Source of the DNA: Stomorhina lunata
Lineage: Eukaryota; Arthropoda; Insecta; Diptera; Rhiniidae
NCBI GenBank assembly: GCA_933228675.1
Contig: OW121740.1
Location: 157,221,191 to 157,285,190, forward strand
Direction: 5' to 3'
DNA: 64,000 bases
The position numbers and the translations under genes were made by a program. The notes under the pieces are model-generated. The model made no database searches and was not told the origin of the DNA. It saw only the letters and a program-made list of their open reading frames with translations. Each line of letters opens with the position of its first letter. Position 1 is the first letter of the stretch. This document shows, one piece after another, positions 1 through 9,981 of this stretch.

Positions 1-1567
1 TTTTTTGGTATCAAAAATTTTTCTATAGAAAATTTTTTGGTATCAAAAATTTTTCTATAGAAAATTTTTTGGTATCAAAAATTTTTCTATAGAAAATTTT
101 TTGGTATCAAAAATTTTTCTATAGAAAATTTTTTGGTATCAAAAATTTTTCTATAGAAAATTTTTTGGTATCAAAAATTTTTCTATAGAAAACTTTTTGG
201 TATCAACAATTTTTCTATAGAAAATTTTTCGGTATCAAAAATTTTTCTATAGAAAACTTTTTGGTATCAAAAATTTTTCTATAGAAAACTTTTTGGTATC
301 AAACATTTTTCTATAGAAAACTTTTTGGTATCAAAAATTTTTCTATCGAAAACTTTTTGGTATCAAACATTTTTCTATTGAAAATTTTTCGGTATCAAAA
401 ATTATTCTATAGAAAATTTTTCGGTATCAAAAATTTTTCTTTAGAAAATTTTTCGGTATCAAAAATTTTTCTATAGAAAATTTTTCGGTATCAAAAATTT
501 TTCCATAGAAAATTTTTTGGTATCAAAAATTTGTCTATAGAACATTTTTCGGTAACAAAAATTTTTCTATAGAAAATTTTTCGGCATCAACAATTTTTCT
601 ATAGAAAATTTTTCGGGATCAAAAATTTTTCTATAGAAAATTTTTCAGTATCAAAAATTTTTCTATAGAAAATTTTTCGGTATCAAAAATTTTTCTATAG
701 AAAATTTTTCGGTATCAAAAATTTTTCTATAGAAAATTTTTCGGTATCAAAAATTTTTCTATAGAAAATTTTTCGGTATCAAAAATTTTTCTATAGAAAA
801 TTTTTCGGTATCAAAAATTTTTCTATAGAAAATTTTTCGGTATCAAAAATTTTTCTATAGAAAATTTTTTGGTATCAAAAATTTTTCTATAGAAAATTTT
901 TCGGTATCAAAAATTTTTCTATAGAAAATTTTTCGGTATCAAAAATTTTTCTATAGAAAATTTTTCGGTATCAAAAATTTTTCTATAGAAAATTTTTCGG
1001 CATGAAAAATTTTTCTATAGAAAATTTTTCGGCATGAAAAATTTTTCTATAGAAAATTTTTCGGCATGAAAAATTTTTCTATAGAAAATTTTTCGGCATG
1101 AAAAATTTTTCTATAGAAAATTTTTCGGCATGAAAAATTTTTCTATAGAAAATTTTTCGGTATCAAAAATTTTTCTATAGAAAATTTTTCGGTATCAAAA
1201 ATTTTTCTATAGAAAATTTTTCGGTATCAAAAATTTTTCTATAGAAAATTTTTCGGTATCAAAAATTTTTCTATAGAAAATTTTTCGGTATCAAAAATTT
1301 TTCTATAGAAAATTTTTCGGTTTAAAAAATTTTTCTATAGAAAATTTTTCGGTATCAAAAATTTTTCTATAGAAAATTTTTCGGTATCAAAAATTTTTCT
1401 ATAGAAAATTTTTCGGTATCAAAAATTTTTCTATAGAAAATTTTTCGGTATCAAAAATTTTTCTATAGAAAATTTTTCGGTATCAAAAATTTTTCTATAG
1501 AAAATTTTTCGGTATCAAAAATTTTTCTATAGAAAATTTTTCGGTATCAAAAATTTTTCTATAGAAA
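1..1567. repeat. Family A tandem array, 32-bp unit
   Basis: About 49 head-to-tail units of 32 bp fill the left edge, so the array probably extends beyond the window. Each unit joins GGTATC, AAAAATTTTT, CTATAG and AAAATTTTT. The 14-bp palindrome TTTTCTATAGAAAA is the most constant part. Variants are clustered: TTTTTTGG units at the far left, CTTTTTGG units at about 190-370, TTTTTCGG units after that, and five successive CGGCATGA units at 998-1136. Such blocks are what unequal crossing-over or gene conversion produces. The last unit decays at about 1567-1600. Confidence 0.97.
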
Positions 1568-3074
1568 GATTTTTGAGAACGAAAAATTATATTTAGAAAA
1601 AATGTTGATACCAAACAATTTTCGATAGTTTGTGTCTATAGTTAAAAATTCTGAGTTAGCCTTAACACACATTTTTTTTTCAGTTAATCCCACTGTGCAC
1701 CATTTGTTATAGTTTCCATGTTCTGTTATTATTTACTACTACAGATTTAATACAACGTTTGATGATTTTTTTAGGAAGGAGTATTAAACCTTAATCAGCC
1801 TGAGATTTAACAGCTGTTTCCATGTCTATTTATTTATCTGTCTGTCTTTCCGTTTAGTTTTGCCGCCTATTATTTTTTTCGAGCTATTTTGGTGAAATTA
1901 AAAAATTGTTGTCATTCACTACAAAACGTTTCCTTTGATATATTTTTTAGAATTTATTTTTTTTTTATTTTTTCATCATTATTTATTTTGCTTTGTGTTT
2001 TCTTATGTCAATATTTTTCTGTAATTTTTTCCTATTTTTTAATAAGAAACTACTTAAGAGAAGATAAGAAAAATTAAAAGAAAAATAATCTAAAAGCCTT
2101 AAAGCAGCTCTAGGGTATTAAACACCTGGGAGATAGAGATTTAAATGAGAAATCTTAAAATCAGAAGATATCAAGGAAAATTTAATTGTGGGAAAACATT
2201 TAAAAATTGAAATTAAATTGAATTAAAATTTTTGTTAGTTTTTTAAAATCAATTTAATAATTATTTTGTTATTGGTTACAAATTTGTTTTCTAAAAAATA
2301 GTAATTTTCCAATTACTATTAGTTTTTAAAATGATTGTTTAAGGATATATTTAAGTGAATAGTAAATTTTTCCAATTTAACTTAATTATAACTAAATTGC
2401 ATTTATTTGGAGATTCAAATCAAATGGCTTTTAAATACCCAAGGAATTCATACGATATTATCTTCATTTGAATCTTATCTTATTTATAAGACATTTGAGA
2501 ATTTTAATGTGCTCCAAAATAAATATCCTTCAATAAAATTAACAAAATAAACATAAATATTTTCATATGCCTGTTAGTCTGTCTGTCTGTCTATCGCTCT
2601 GTCCGTGTGTCTGTCGTTCTGTCTACCTTATTCACATTTCAAAAAATAAATCTACCACAATTTCAATTCCAATGGCTGCTATGACAGAAAGAAAGATGGA
2701 AAAAAATAAAATTTTTGTTTATAAATCTGTCTTTAGAGAATTAAATTTTTGTGAAAAAGTTCTTTTTTTTGTGTTTGTGTGTGAGCTAATACACTTACGT
2801 GAGCCTATTTTCTCCATAACACACACACACGTTTTACCTTTATATGTCACTTTTAATAACTATAAATGTCGTTTTTTGTTGTTGCTATTTCCCAGCTCAA
2901 AGGAAATTATATACACATTCATAGAGAAATAATCACACACATAGATACACTTCTTGTCATATTTCCATTATTTATTAACTTTTTCTGGGCTGTGAAAAAT
3001 TTATAGGGAAAAAATTAAAAATGGAATAATATAAAAATCATTTTAATTCTAAATAAATATGATATTTTAAACCA
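1568..3074. other. AT-rich single-copy DNA
   Basis: No recognisable gene or element is seen. The stretch holds poly-T-rich DNA, a TGTC-type microsatellite (annotated separately) and short CA runs near 2820 and 2935. The open frames at 1889-2077 and 2567-2932 translate to low-complexity Phe/Leu/Ile-rich or Cys/Ser/Val-rich strings that follow from base composition, so they are not called as genes. Confidence 0.7.
2577..2634. repeat. Degenerate (TGTC)n microsatellite
   Basis: The bases read as repeated CTGT/GTCTGTC steps with interruptions (CTATCGCTCTGTCCGTG). A shorter run of the same kind lies near 1838-1850. Nothing suggests a function. Confidence 0.85.
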
Positions 3075-3214
3075 AAAACACAGACCATTATAGCTAACAG
3101 AGCTATTTTATGTAGTTAAAAAAGCACTGTTCTATAACTTCAAATAAAGAAAATACCTCTTTTTATAACTTTATATACCTCATTTATCCGCCCACATTGA
3201 GGATAAATGAGATT
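3075..3214 (+). mobile_element. Degenerate left-end fragment of the TAGACACAAACC element
   Basis: The segment starts near a degraded AACACAGACCATTA and runs through TAACAGAGCTATTTTATG and GTAGTTAA, then CAAATAAAGAAAATACC. The same modules occur in the same order at the left end of the element copies at 8860 and 35654. Near 3180 the sequence CATTTATCCGCCCAC is the reverse complement of the GTGGGCGGA(C/T)AAATG part of the 169-bp repeat. The fragment is cut off by the family B array. The homology is direct from the sequence; calling it a transposon piece depends on the intact copy at 8860-9301. Confidence 0.5.
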
Positions 3215-5364
3215 TCTTATTTTCATAAAAAATTTTTAAAAAATTTCTTATTTTTTTAGAAAATTTTTAAAAAATTTCTTATTTTTTTTTTAGAAAATTT
3301 TTAAAAATTTCTTATTTTTTTTTAGAAAATTTTTAAAAATTTCTTATTTTTATAGGAAATTTTTCAAAACTTTCATATTTTTATAGGAAATTTTTCAAAA
3401 ATTTCATATTTTTATAGGAAATTTTTCAAAAATTTCATATTTTTATAGGAAATTTTTCAAAAATTTCATATTTTTATAGGAAATTTTTCAAAAATTTCAT
3501 ATTTTTATAGGAAATTTTTCAAAAATTTCATATTTTTATAGGAAATTTTTCAAAAATTTCCTATTTTTATAGGAAATTTTTCAAAAATTTCCTATTTTTA
3601 TAGGAAATTTTTCAAAAATTTCCTATTTTTATAGGAAATTTTTCAAAAATTTCCTATTTTTATAGGAAATTTTTCAAAAATTTCCTATTTTTATAGGAAA
3701 TTTTTCAAAAATTTCCTATTTTTATAGGAAATTTTTCAAAAATTTCCTATTTTTATAGGAAATTTTTCAAAAATTTCCTATTTTTATAGGAAATTTTTCA
3801 AAAATTTCCTATTTTTATAGGAAATTTTTCAAAAATTTCCTATTTTTATAGGAAATTTTTCAAAAATTTCCTATTTTTATAGGAAATTTTTCAAAAATTT
3901 CCTATTTTTATAGGAAATTTTTCAAAAATTTCCTATTTTTATAGGAAATTTTTCAAAAATTTCCTATTTTTATAGGAAATTTTTCAAAAATTTCCTATTT
4001 TTATAGGAAATTTTTCAAAAATTTCCTATTTTTATAGGAAATTTTTCAAAAATTTCCTATTTTTATAGGAAATTTTTCAAAAATTTCCTATTTTTATAGG
4101 AAATTTTTCAAAATTTTCCTATTTTTATAGGAAATTTTTCAAAAATTTCCTATTTTTATAGGAAATTTTTCAAAAATTTCCTATTTTTATAGGAAATTTT
4201 TCAAAAATTTCCTATTTTTATAGGAAATTTTTCAAAAATTTCCTATTTTTATAGGAAATTTTTCAAAAATTTCCTATTTTTATAGGAAATTTTTCAAAAA
4301 TTTCCTATTTTTATAGGAAATTTTTCAAAAATTTCCTATTTTTATAGGAAATTTTTCAAAAATTTCCTATTTTTATAGGAAATTTTTCAAAAATTTCCTA
4401 TTTTTATAGGAAATTTTTCAAAAATTTCCTATTTTTATAGGAAATTTTTCAAAAATTTCCTATTTTTATAGGAAATTTTTCAAAAATTTCCTATTTTTAT
4501 AGGAAATTTTTCAAAAATTTCCTATTTTTATAGGAAATTTTTCAAAAATTTCCTATTTTTATAGGAAATTTTTCAAAAATTTCCTATTTTTATAGGAAAT
4601 TTTTCAAAAATTTCCTATTTTTATAGGAAATTTTTCAAAAATTTCCTATTTTTATAGGAAATTTTTCAAAAATTTCCTATTTTTATAGGAAATTTTTCAA
4701 AAATTTCCTATTTTTATAGGAAATTTTTCAAAAATTTCCTATTTTTATAGGAAATTTTTCAAAAATTTCCTATTTTTATAGGAAATTTTTCAAAAATTTC
4801 CTATTTTTATAGGAAATTTTTCAAAAATTTCCTATTTTTATAGGAAATTTTTCAAAAATTTCCTATTTTTATAGGAAATTTTTCAAAAATTTCCTATTTT
4901 TATAGGAAATTTTTCAAAAATTTCCTATTTTTATAGGAAATTTTTCAAAAATTTCCTATTTTTATAGGAAATTTTTCAAAAATTTCCTATTTTTATAGGA
5001 AATTTTTCAAAAATTTCCTATTTTTATAGGAAATTTTTCAAAAATTTCCTATTTTTATAGGAAATTTTTCAAAAATTTCCTATTTTTATAGGAAATTTTT
5101 CAAAAATTTCCTATTTTTATAGGAAATTTTTCAAAAATTTCCTATTTTTATAGGAAATTTTTCAAAAATTTCCTATTTTTATAGGAAATTTTTCAAAAAT
5201 TTCCTATTTTTATAGGAAATTTTTCAAAAATTTCCTATTTTTATAGGAAATTTTTCAAAAATTTCTTATTTTTATAGGAAATTTTTCAAAAATTTCCTAT
5301 TTTTATAGGAAATTTTTCAAAAATTTCATATTTTTATAGGAAGTTTTTCAAAAATTTCCTATTT
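3215..5364 (+). repeat. Family B tandem array, 31-bp unit (forward)
   Basis: About 69 units of 31 bp. Each has 11-bp arms AGGAAATTTTT and AAAAATTTCCT around a central C, followed by a short ATTTTTAT spacer. The left edge (3215-3360) is degenerate, units to about 3540 carry CATATTT instead of CTATTTT, and 3540-5250 is almost perfectly homogeneous, with one visible mismatch near 4107. The right edge degenerates before the unrelated junction at about 5365. Diverged edges with an identical core are typical of arrays maintained by unequal exchange. Each unit can extrude as an 11-bp-stem hairpin. Confidence 0.97.
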
Positions 5365-5570
5365 TAATTGGTCCACATTTGACCCTAGCCCCCATATAAG
5401 TCGAAATGAAGGAAACTGCTTAGATATATAAGTCTTGAGAAAATATTTGTATGATGACAAAATTTAGCAAATATTTGTCGTTATACACGAAAAAGAACAT
5501 CTTTGACCTTAATGCTGAAGGGTATCGTATGGTCGGGCTTGACCGACTATAGCACTTTCTTACTTGTTTT
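5365..5570 (-). mobile_element. INE-1/DINE-1-like repeat fragment
   Basis: Read on the minus strand, this fragment starts ACAAGTAAGAAAGTGCTATA, continues GTCGGTCAAGCCCGACCAT and ACCCTTCAGCATTAAGGTCA, and ends in AGGGTCAAATGTGGACC. It matches the plus-strand sequence at about 8026-8210, module by module. It abuts the family B array directly at its left. The family name is by resemblance to abundant non-autonomous Helentron-type repeats of flies. No reading frame is present. Confidence 0.6.
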
Positions 5571-6117
5571 TTTTTTAATAATAAAAAATAATATTCAATT
5601 TTTTTTCAATTTCTTTATTGTTTAATTTTATTTGTGGAATAACAGCAAGACCAAATTATTTGCTTTTATGTTTTACTAAAATCAAGGAAAAATTTGTAAT
5701 ATAAAAATGCCAAGTACCCCGCAGATAGACACCCATACACTCTCATAAGTTTACATAACTCGAAATAAAAAATGAGTGCAGAAACCAGAACCTAAAATCA
5801 AACAACAGAAATATTAGTCTTAACTTTAGTACTATTTACCAACGACTGTGAAACAATTGGCCACATATTGTTTTTACCGCAGATACTTTTCTATGATCGC
5901 AAGCAATTTCTTTAAGATACAATATATAAGTATAAATAAACCTCAACAAGCAAAGTTAGTACAAGACCTAATCAGAAGTATAAAACTGAGTAATACCTTA
6001 AGCTTACATTTTTTAGAATTTTTTAATCTCAGACACAAACCATTAATGTAATTATGTTACTTATTTAAGATAATGATGTTAGGCATCTTTAAACGTGGTA
6101 CATGTTTTTAAAAGGGT
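5571..6117. other. AT-rich single-copy DNA with a solo TIR-like motif
   Basis: No gene is seen. At 6030-6041 the bases CAGACACAAACC followed by ATTAATGTAATTATGTTA resemble the outer end of the inverted-repeat element at 8860-9301, so this is probably another truncated end. The open frame at 5848-6051 (67 codons) has no recognisable domain. Confidence 0.45.
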
Positions 6118-6190
6118 GCTGTTGCTTAGTACTTAGACTACTAAGCATGACATAAGATTTTCAGCCCGGGTTCGAACCCCAGCAACATCA
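6118..6190 (+). tRNA. tRNA-like sequence (probable tRNA pseudogene or SINE head)
   Basis: The stretch is 73 nt, the length of a standard tRNA with its discriminator base. GCTGTTG pairs with CAACATC as an acceptor stem (6 of 7 pairs). TAGT can pair with ACTA as a D stem. The T arm has CGGG, then TTCGAAC as a canonical 7-nt loop at positions 54-60, then CCC. GGTTCGAACCC is a perfect polymerase III B box. Positions 34-36 read CAT, as in tRNA-Met. However, base 33 is A instead of T and the anticodon stem is largely unpaired. A decayed tRNA copy or the 5' part of a tRNA-derived SINE fits better than a working gene. No clear SINE body or poly-A tail follows. Confidence 0.5.
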
Positions 6191-6780
6191 ATTTCTGTAA
6201 TTGTTAATTTCTTTTTAAATTATTAAGCTATTTCAAAATAAATTTCTGTTTAGGATTTTACTATCCACTTTAAATTCCTCAAGAAATTTTAGCCTATAAA
6301 TAAACAACTCAAGTTTTCTTTCTTTATTATCCAATTAAATCAAAAAAGTGCGTGTGAGAAAAAAATTCTTTTGTTTAAATTAAATTTCTTTAATTGATTT
6401 TATTTCTTTATCGAATTTAATTGTGGCTATAAAAAACAAGAAGAGCTAAAAATAAATTAAAATTTACCTTAAAGATTTTTTATTGGTTTTTTTTTTCTGC
6501 AATAAATAAAATTAAGAAATTATTTAAAGAATTTGAAAAATTTGTTTAGTTAGTTTGGTTTAGAGCCTATTAGTATATAAATAAACTTGTGGTAAGGTTA
6601 AAATTTTTGATTAAATTCTCTTAATTTAAAATTTTTTTAAATGTTTGCAAATTTTCTATACCCACTGTCCCACTGATTAAATATGGAGGAATTTCTGCCC
6701 AAATCTCATAAAAACAAAGAAAAAAGTAACAAAAATAAATAATAACCAACAGCATTTTTTTTAAATAAAGTTAATTAAAA
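6191..6780. other. AT-rich single-copy DNA
   Basis: The stretch consists of A/T runs with no long open frame, no tandem structure and no recognisable element. It separates the tRNA-like sequence from the transposon-derived block that starts near 6790. Confidence 0.6.
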
Positions 6781-6971
6781 TAATGCGAGGGTTGTCTTTT
6801 ATGTTTTGAGATTAGAGAAAATGTTATTGGTTGCCTCTGGAACTAAAGGTAAACGATTATGGAGAACAAATTATGTTCGCTTAGTGGTTTCTGAAGCATA
6901 ACAAAATATCACCCTTGAGGTCTATTTTTGGATGTGAACTAACTAAATTGTGAATATTGAGACGATTGTAA

Positions 6972-7137
6972 TCCACTCGAGATACAAGAGCGTTGAAAAC
7001 ATACCGAAAAAATCAGTTTGATGTGGAATTTGACTCCGTAGGACCATTTTTATGGGGTTTTCTTAAGTCGCAGGTGCTTCCAAAAAAGTCACAAGTCAAA
7101 CCGCAGTGGCTTGTGACTTTTTCTTTGGACTAAAACT
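6972..7137 (+). pseudogene. Possible Tc1/mariner-type transposase remnant
   Basis: The frame starting at 6972 is open to a stop just before 7137. It encodes FLWGFLKSQV at 7047-7076, followed by LPKKSQVKPQW. The motif resembles the (F)FLWG(Y/F)LKSQV block near the third catalytic acidic residue of many DDE/D transposases of this superfamily in insects. The residues before it (EFDSVGP) roughly fit the usual L(T/N)PxDF lead-in but lack a convincing catalytic Asp. Nothing else of a ~340-residue transposase can be read, and the upstream frame has a stop at 6969. The call rests on one short motif, so it is tentative. Confidence 0.3.
7083..7122. repeat. Perfect 13-bp inverted repeat
   Basis: AAAAAGTCACAAG (7083-7095) and CTTGTGACTTTTT (7110-7122) are exact reverse complements around a 14-nt loop. 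The hairpin lies inside the putative transposase relic and may mark the end of an inserted or rearranged piece. Confidence 0.85.
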
Positions 7138-7264
7138 AAGTTGTCTCCGTTCTGCTCGGTGTTCCCACCATAATCACGTGAAAAGCGAAAGTCTCTTCTT
7201 TAGATTGAGTAAAAAAAAAGCTTACCGAAATTTACCAAACGTAGAACAAAGTTCAAAATTTTCT

Positions 7265-7706
7265 GAAAAAAGTCACTTAAATTGTTATGCATAATTTAAG
7301 CAAAAAGTGTTGCAGTCGTTAAGGCGTAACTTTTAAATCAAAATGAATTTAAGTGTAAGTCTAGTCGACCGATTTCAAAGTAGAGCTCTTTTATATGTTG
7401 AGAATTGTGGCTTATATTGAGAACAAATTGAATATAGTCTCATAGCTTTAATCTTAATATCGATTTAATTGAGATACAGAACCTTGGTTTTAGTCTGCAG
7501 AAAAAAATAACTTAATCTCGTATATAGTTTAGGAGATATCAGGAAATCAAAAAAGCTCTACAAAATTCAGCGATTTGGTTTTTCTTTGGACAAAAACTAA
7601 GTTTTCTTGAAAAAAGTCACTTAAATTGTTATGCATAATTTAAGCAAAAAGTGTTGCAGTCGTTAAGGCGTAACTTTTTAATTAAATTGAATTTAAGTGT
7701 AAGTCC
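7265..7706 (+). repeat. Direct duplication, 344-bp spacing
   Basis: About 98 bp starting GAAAAAAGTCACTTAAATT at 7265 recurs at 7609 with few differences. Both copies contain the inverted repeat CTTAAATT/AATTTAAG, AGTGTTGCAGTCGTTAAGG and GAATTTAAGTGTAAGTC. The sequence before each copy is also related (TTTTTCTTTGGAC at 7118 and 7579), but there the offset is 461 bp, so copy 1 carries about 117 extra bases or copy 2 a deletion. No coding capacity is seen; it is probably internal sequence of a decayed transposon. Confidence 0.8.
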
Positions 7707-7716
7707 AATTCCAATG

Positions 7717-8025
7717 TACCCCTAAGAGTTGACGGATTTCAACTAAAATTAGTAGAGCTCTTTTTTGGGTCAACTAATGACGTGTGCCATCAAAATCTGT
7801 TGAGAATTGCGGCTTATATATCGAGAACAAAAATAAATGAAACAAGTAGGATTGTGCTATAGTCGGTCAAGTAAAAAATGGGGTTCCAAAGCAGGTACCC
7901 CAAGGAGTGGACGGATTTCCACCAAAATTATTAGAACTCTTTGCTGGACGAACTAATAGAAGTGTGTCGAATTTCATAAATTTTGTTAAGAATTCCGGCT
8001 TTTACATTGAGAACAAAAATAAGTG
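7717..8025 (+). mobile_element. Nested partial copies of the INE-1-like element
   Basis: Two tandem, diverged internal modules are seen (about 7717-7850 and 7887-8025). Each has GTACCCC, then GA(C/G)GGATTTC(A/C)A(A/C)C, AAAATTA(G/T)TAGA and a GAGAACAAAAATAA end. A CAAGTAGGATTGTGCTATA end with GTCGGTCAAG lies between them at about 7843-7870. The same module recurs within the longer copy at about 8489-8600. These are old non-autonomous insertions into or beside one another. Confidence 0.55.
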
Positions 8026-8816
8026 AGACAAGTAAGAAAATGCTATAATCGGTCAAGCCCGACCATAATATACCCTTCACCACTAAGGTCAAAGGTGTTA
8101 TTTTTCCTGTATAATGATAAACATATTCTCAAAACTTATATGTTTAAGCTGTTTCCGTCATTTGGACTTATATGAGAGCTAGGGTCAAATGTGGACCGAT
8201 CATATCGAAATTTGGCAAATTGATTACAGTTTGTGCAAAAATTATGTATGCAAAAAATAAACTCAAAATTCTCATTATCTTCAGATTTATGAGCTTTTTA
8301 GAGATTTTTGTCTCATTTAGTGCGTTTTGATAGAAGAGTTTGTATGGGAGCTATTGTCAAATGTGGACCGATTTCAACGAAATTTGGTACAGTGTTTTTG
8401 GTTTACATAAGCAGTATTTGTTTTAAATTTTATGGAAAAATATTGATATTTGGGGCCAAAATATCAATTCCGGGAAGTTAGACCTATGGGAGGTACCATA
8501 AATAATGGACGGAGTTTGACGAATTTCAATGAACCCACTATCAAAAAAATGATCTGTCCCAAATTTCATCAAATTATCTTTAGAATTGTGACCTGTATTT
8601 TGATTACATGGTTTACGTGAGGGTCCAGCCAGCCAGCCGTCCGGACGGACGGACGACGGACATCGCTAAATCGACTCAGTAAGTGATTCTAAGCCTATTG
8701 GTATACTAAAAGCCTATTGGTATACTAAAAGGTCTAAGACATATATTTCTATGCGTTACATACACCAGCACAAACTTATAATACCCTTTCCACCTATGTT
8801 GGTGAAGGGTATAAAA
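8026..8816 (+). mobile_element. INE-1/DINE-1-like non-autonomous element
   Basis: The element begins GACAAGTAAGAAAATGCTAT and has inverted motifs TATACCCTTCACC (8069-8081) and GGTGAAGGGTATA (8801-8813), exact reverse complements 745 bp apart. Near the 3' end ATACCCTTTCCACC and GGTGAAGGGTAT form a terminal hairpin, as in Helentron-type INE-1/DINE-1 elements. Inside are the 12-bp palindrome CCGTCCGGACGG (8637-8648) within a GGAC-repeat block and the CATCGCTAAATCGACTCAG module, widespread in higher flies. There is no reading frame, so it would depend on proteins supplied elsewhere. The family name rests on architecture and recall, not on a search. Confidence 0.6.
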
Positions 8817-8859
8817 AGTCAGCATTTTTGTATGTGATAATATTTTAAAATTTCAAATT

Positions 8860-9301
8860 CTAGACACAAACCGATTCATTTAACAGATCTATGTTATGCA
8901 GTTAACATGGCTCTGTTGATATCTGAAAATAAAGAGATTGAAAATTTATTTTTAACATACGATTTTTTCAAAACTTCATGTGGGATTATGTTAAGGAAGG
9001 ATTCCAGATTCCCAGAAATGTTTTCTATGTAAACCCTTGGTCAGATCCTTTAACTGAACGAAATGGTATGAATAATTAAAATTTTTCAAAATTTCATATG
9101 TAATTGTATGTTAAAACTGAATTTCAGATCCGCAAGAAACTAAGCTAAATATTTTTTATAGCATCTCATGGTAATAACCTTTTACAAAGCGAGTTCGCAT
9201 TAATTATTAAGATTTTGCTAAAATTTCGATTCTTAACAGAGCAAATGTACTATGTTAACTTTATAAGATAGCTCTGTTATCTACATTTGGTTTGTGTCTA
9301 G
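8860..9301. mobile_element. 442-bp inverted-repeat element (MITE-like) with internal repeats
   Basis: The ends CTAGACACAAACC (8860-8872) and GGTTTGTGTCTAG (9289-9301) are perfect 13-bp inverted repeats. Inside the ends lie TAACAGATCTATGTTATG...TTAACATGGCTCTGTT on the left and a mirrored AACAGAG...TAGCTCTGTTA on the right. The middle holds two diverged units related to the 169-bp satellite at 35.7-36.6 kb: GTGGGA-TTATGTTAAGGAAGG-ATTCCAGATTCC near 8980-9015, and CATATGTAATTGTATGTTAA with AAAGCGAGTT near 9100-9210. There is no reading frame and no clear target-site duplication. It is a small non-autonomous DNA transposon or foldback element, and the only copy here with both ends. Confidence 0.7.
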
Positions 9302-9920
9302 GATAAATAATTTTAAAGTTATCTTTAAACTGATGCCACTTATTTTCCCAATGACATGAAATTACAATTTTTCACATCAATTTAAGACTAAATTTTCTTT
9401 TAGTGTAAAGTTTATAAATAAATGAACTTGGTTTGGCTGCTCCAGCTGTTTATTCATTATTTCTTTTCTTCAATTCATTGATTTTATTTTAATGACAAGT
9501 GAGTGGCAAAGAAAATGAAGAAGTAGAAGGAGGCCAAAAGGCGTGAGTAGTGTGTGTGAAGGAGTGAAAAATATTATAAGGATTTCTGTTTCCTTAAATG
9601 CAGTACAAGAAAGCGTATGTGTGTAGCAGGTGTTGGGTTTATTAAAAATCGATATGATTGTACTTGGGAAATTAATTTTCAATTTTACTTCATTTCGCCC
9701 CAATTCAAAAATACTTTCATTTCACTTTATAGCGCTGAAAATCCAAAGGAATTGTTTGGAAATTGTAAAAAATATATATTTAAACTTCTTTGCTTTCATC
9801 TTTATTTTCTGTTTTTTCAATTTTCTTGAATATATTTCTTGAATCTATATCTTAAGAATTCCTGTTTTTTTGCTTTCTTTATTCGATTTCTTGTTCATTG
9901 CCTTTGTCGTGTCATTGCAG
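9302..9920. other. Single-copy DNA upstream of the exon candidate
   Basis: Base composition is more mixed than elsewhere (for example 9480-9640). Overlapping open frames on both strands (9470-9703 minus; 9617-9829 and 9630-9842 plus) contradict each other and show no domain. The last 50 bases are pyrimidine-rich and end in GTCATTGCAG, a good 3' splice-site shape. Confidence 0.4.
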
Positions 9921-9981
9921 GATATTAAAATGAAAATTTTTACAGTCTGTCGCTGCTATTGGCTGGCGGTGGTGGCATTTG
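9921..9981 (+). CDS. Candidate first coding exon with signal-peptide-like start
   Basis: TTGTCGTGTCATTGCAG at 9904-9920 looks like a polypyrimidine tract plus 3' splice site. It is followed by GATATTAAA and an ATG at 9930 in a good fly start context (TTAAAATG). The frame reads MKIFTVCRCYWLAVVAFG: a short basic start, then a hydrophobic stretch, as in a secretory signal peptide. GC content jumps here relative to the flanks. A possible 5' splice site (G/GTAATA) follows at 9981/9982. If unspliced, the frame runs on to 10139 with NNQNQSQSLSRGVLSTVGYC. I do not recognise the protein. It could be the first coding exon of a gene with a huge intron, or chance. Confidence 0.28.

Noticed and set aside
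1..1567. CRISPR-like array
   Set aside because: There are no unique spacers; the units are contiguous, and the DNA is clearly eukaryotic.
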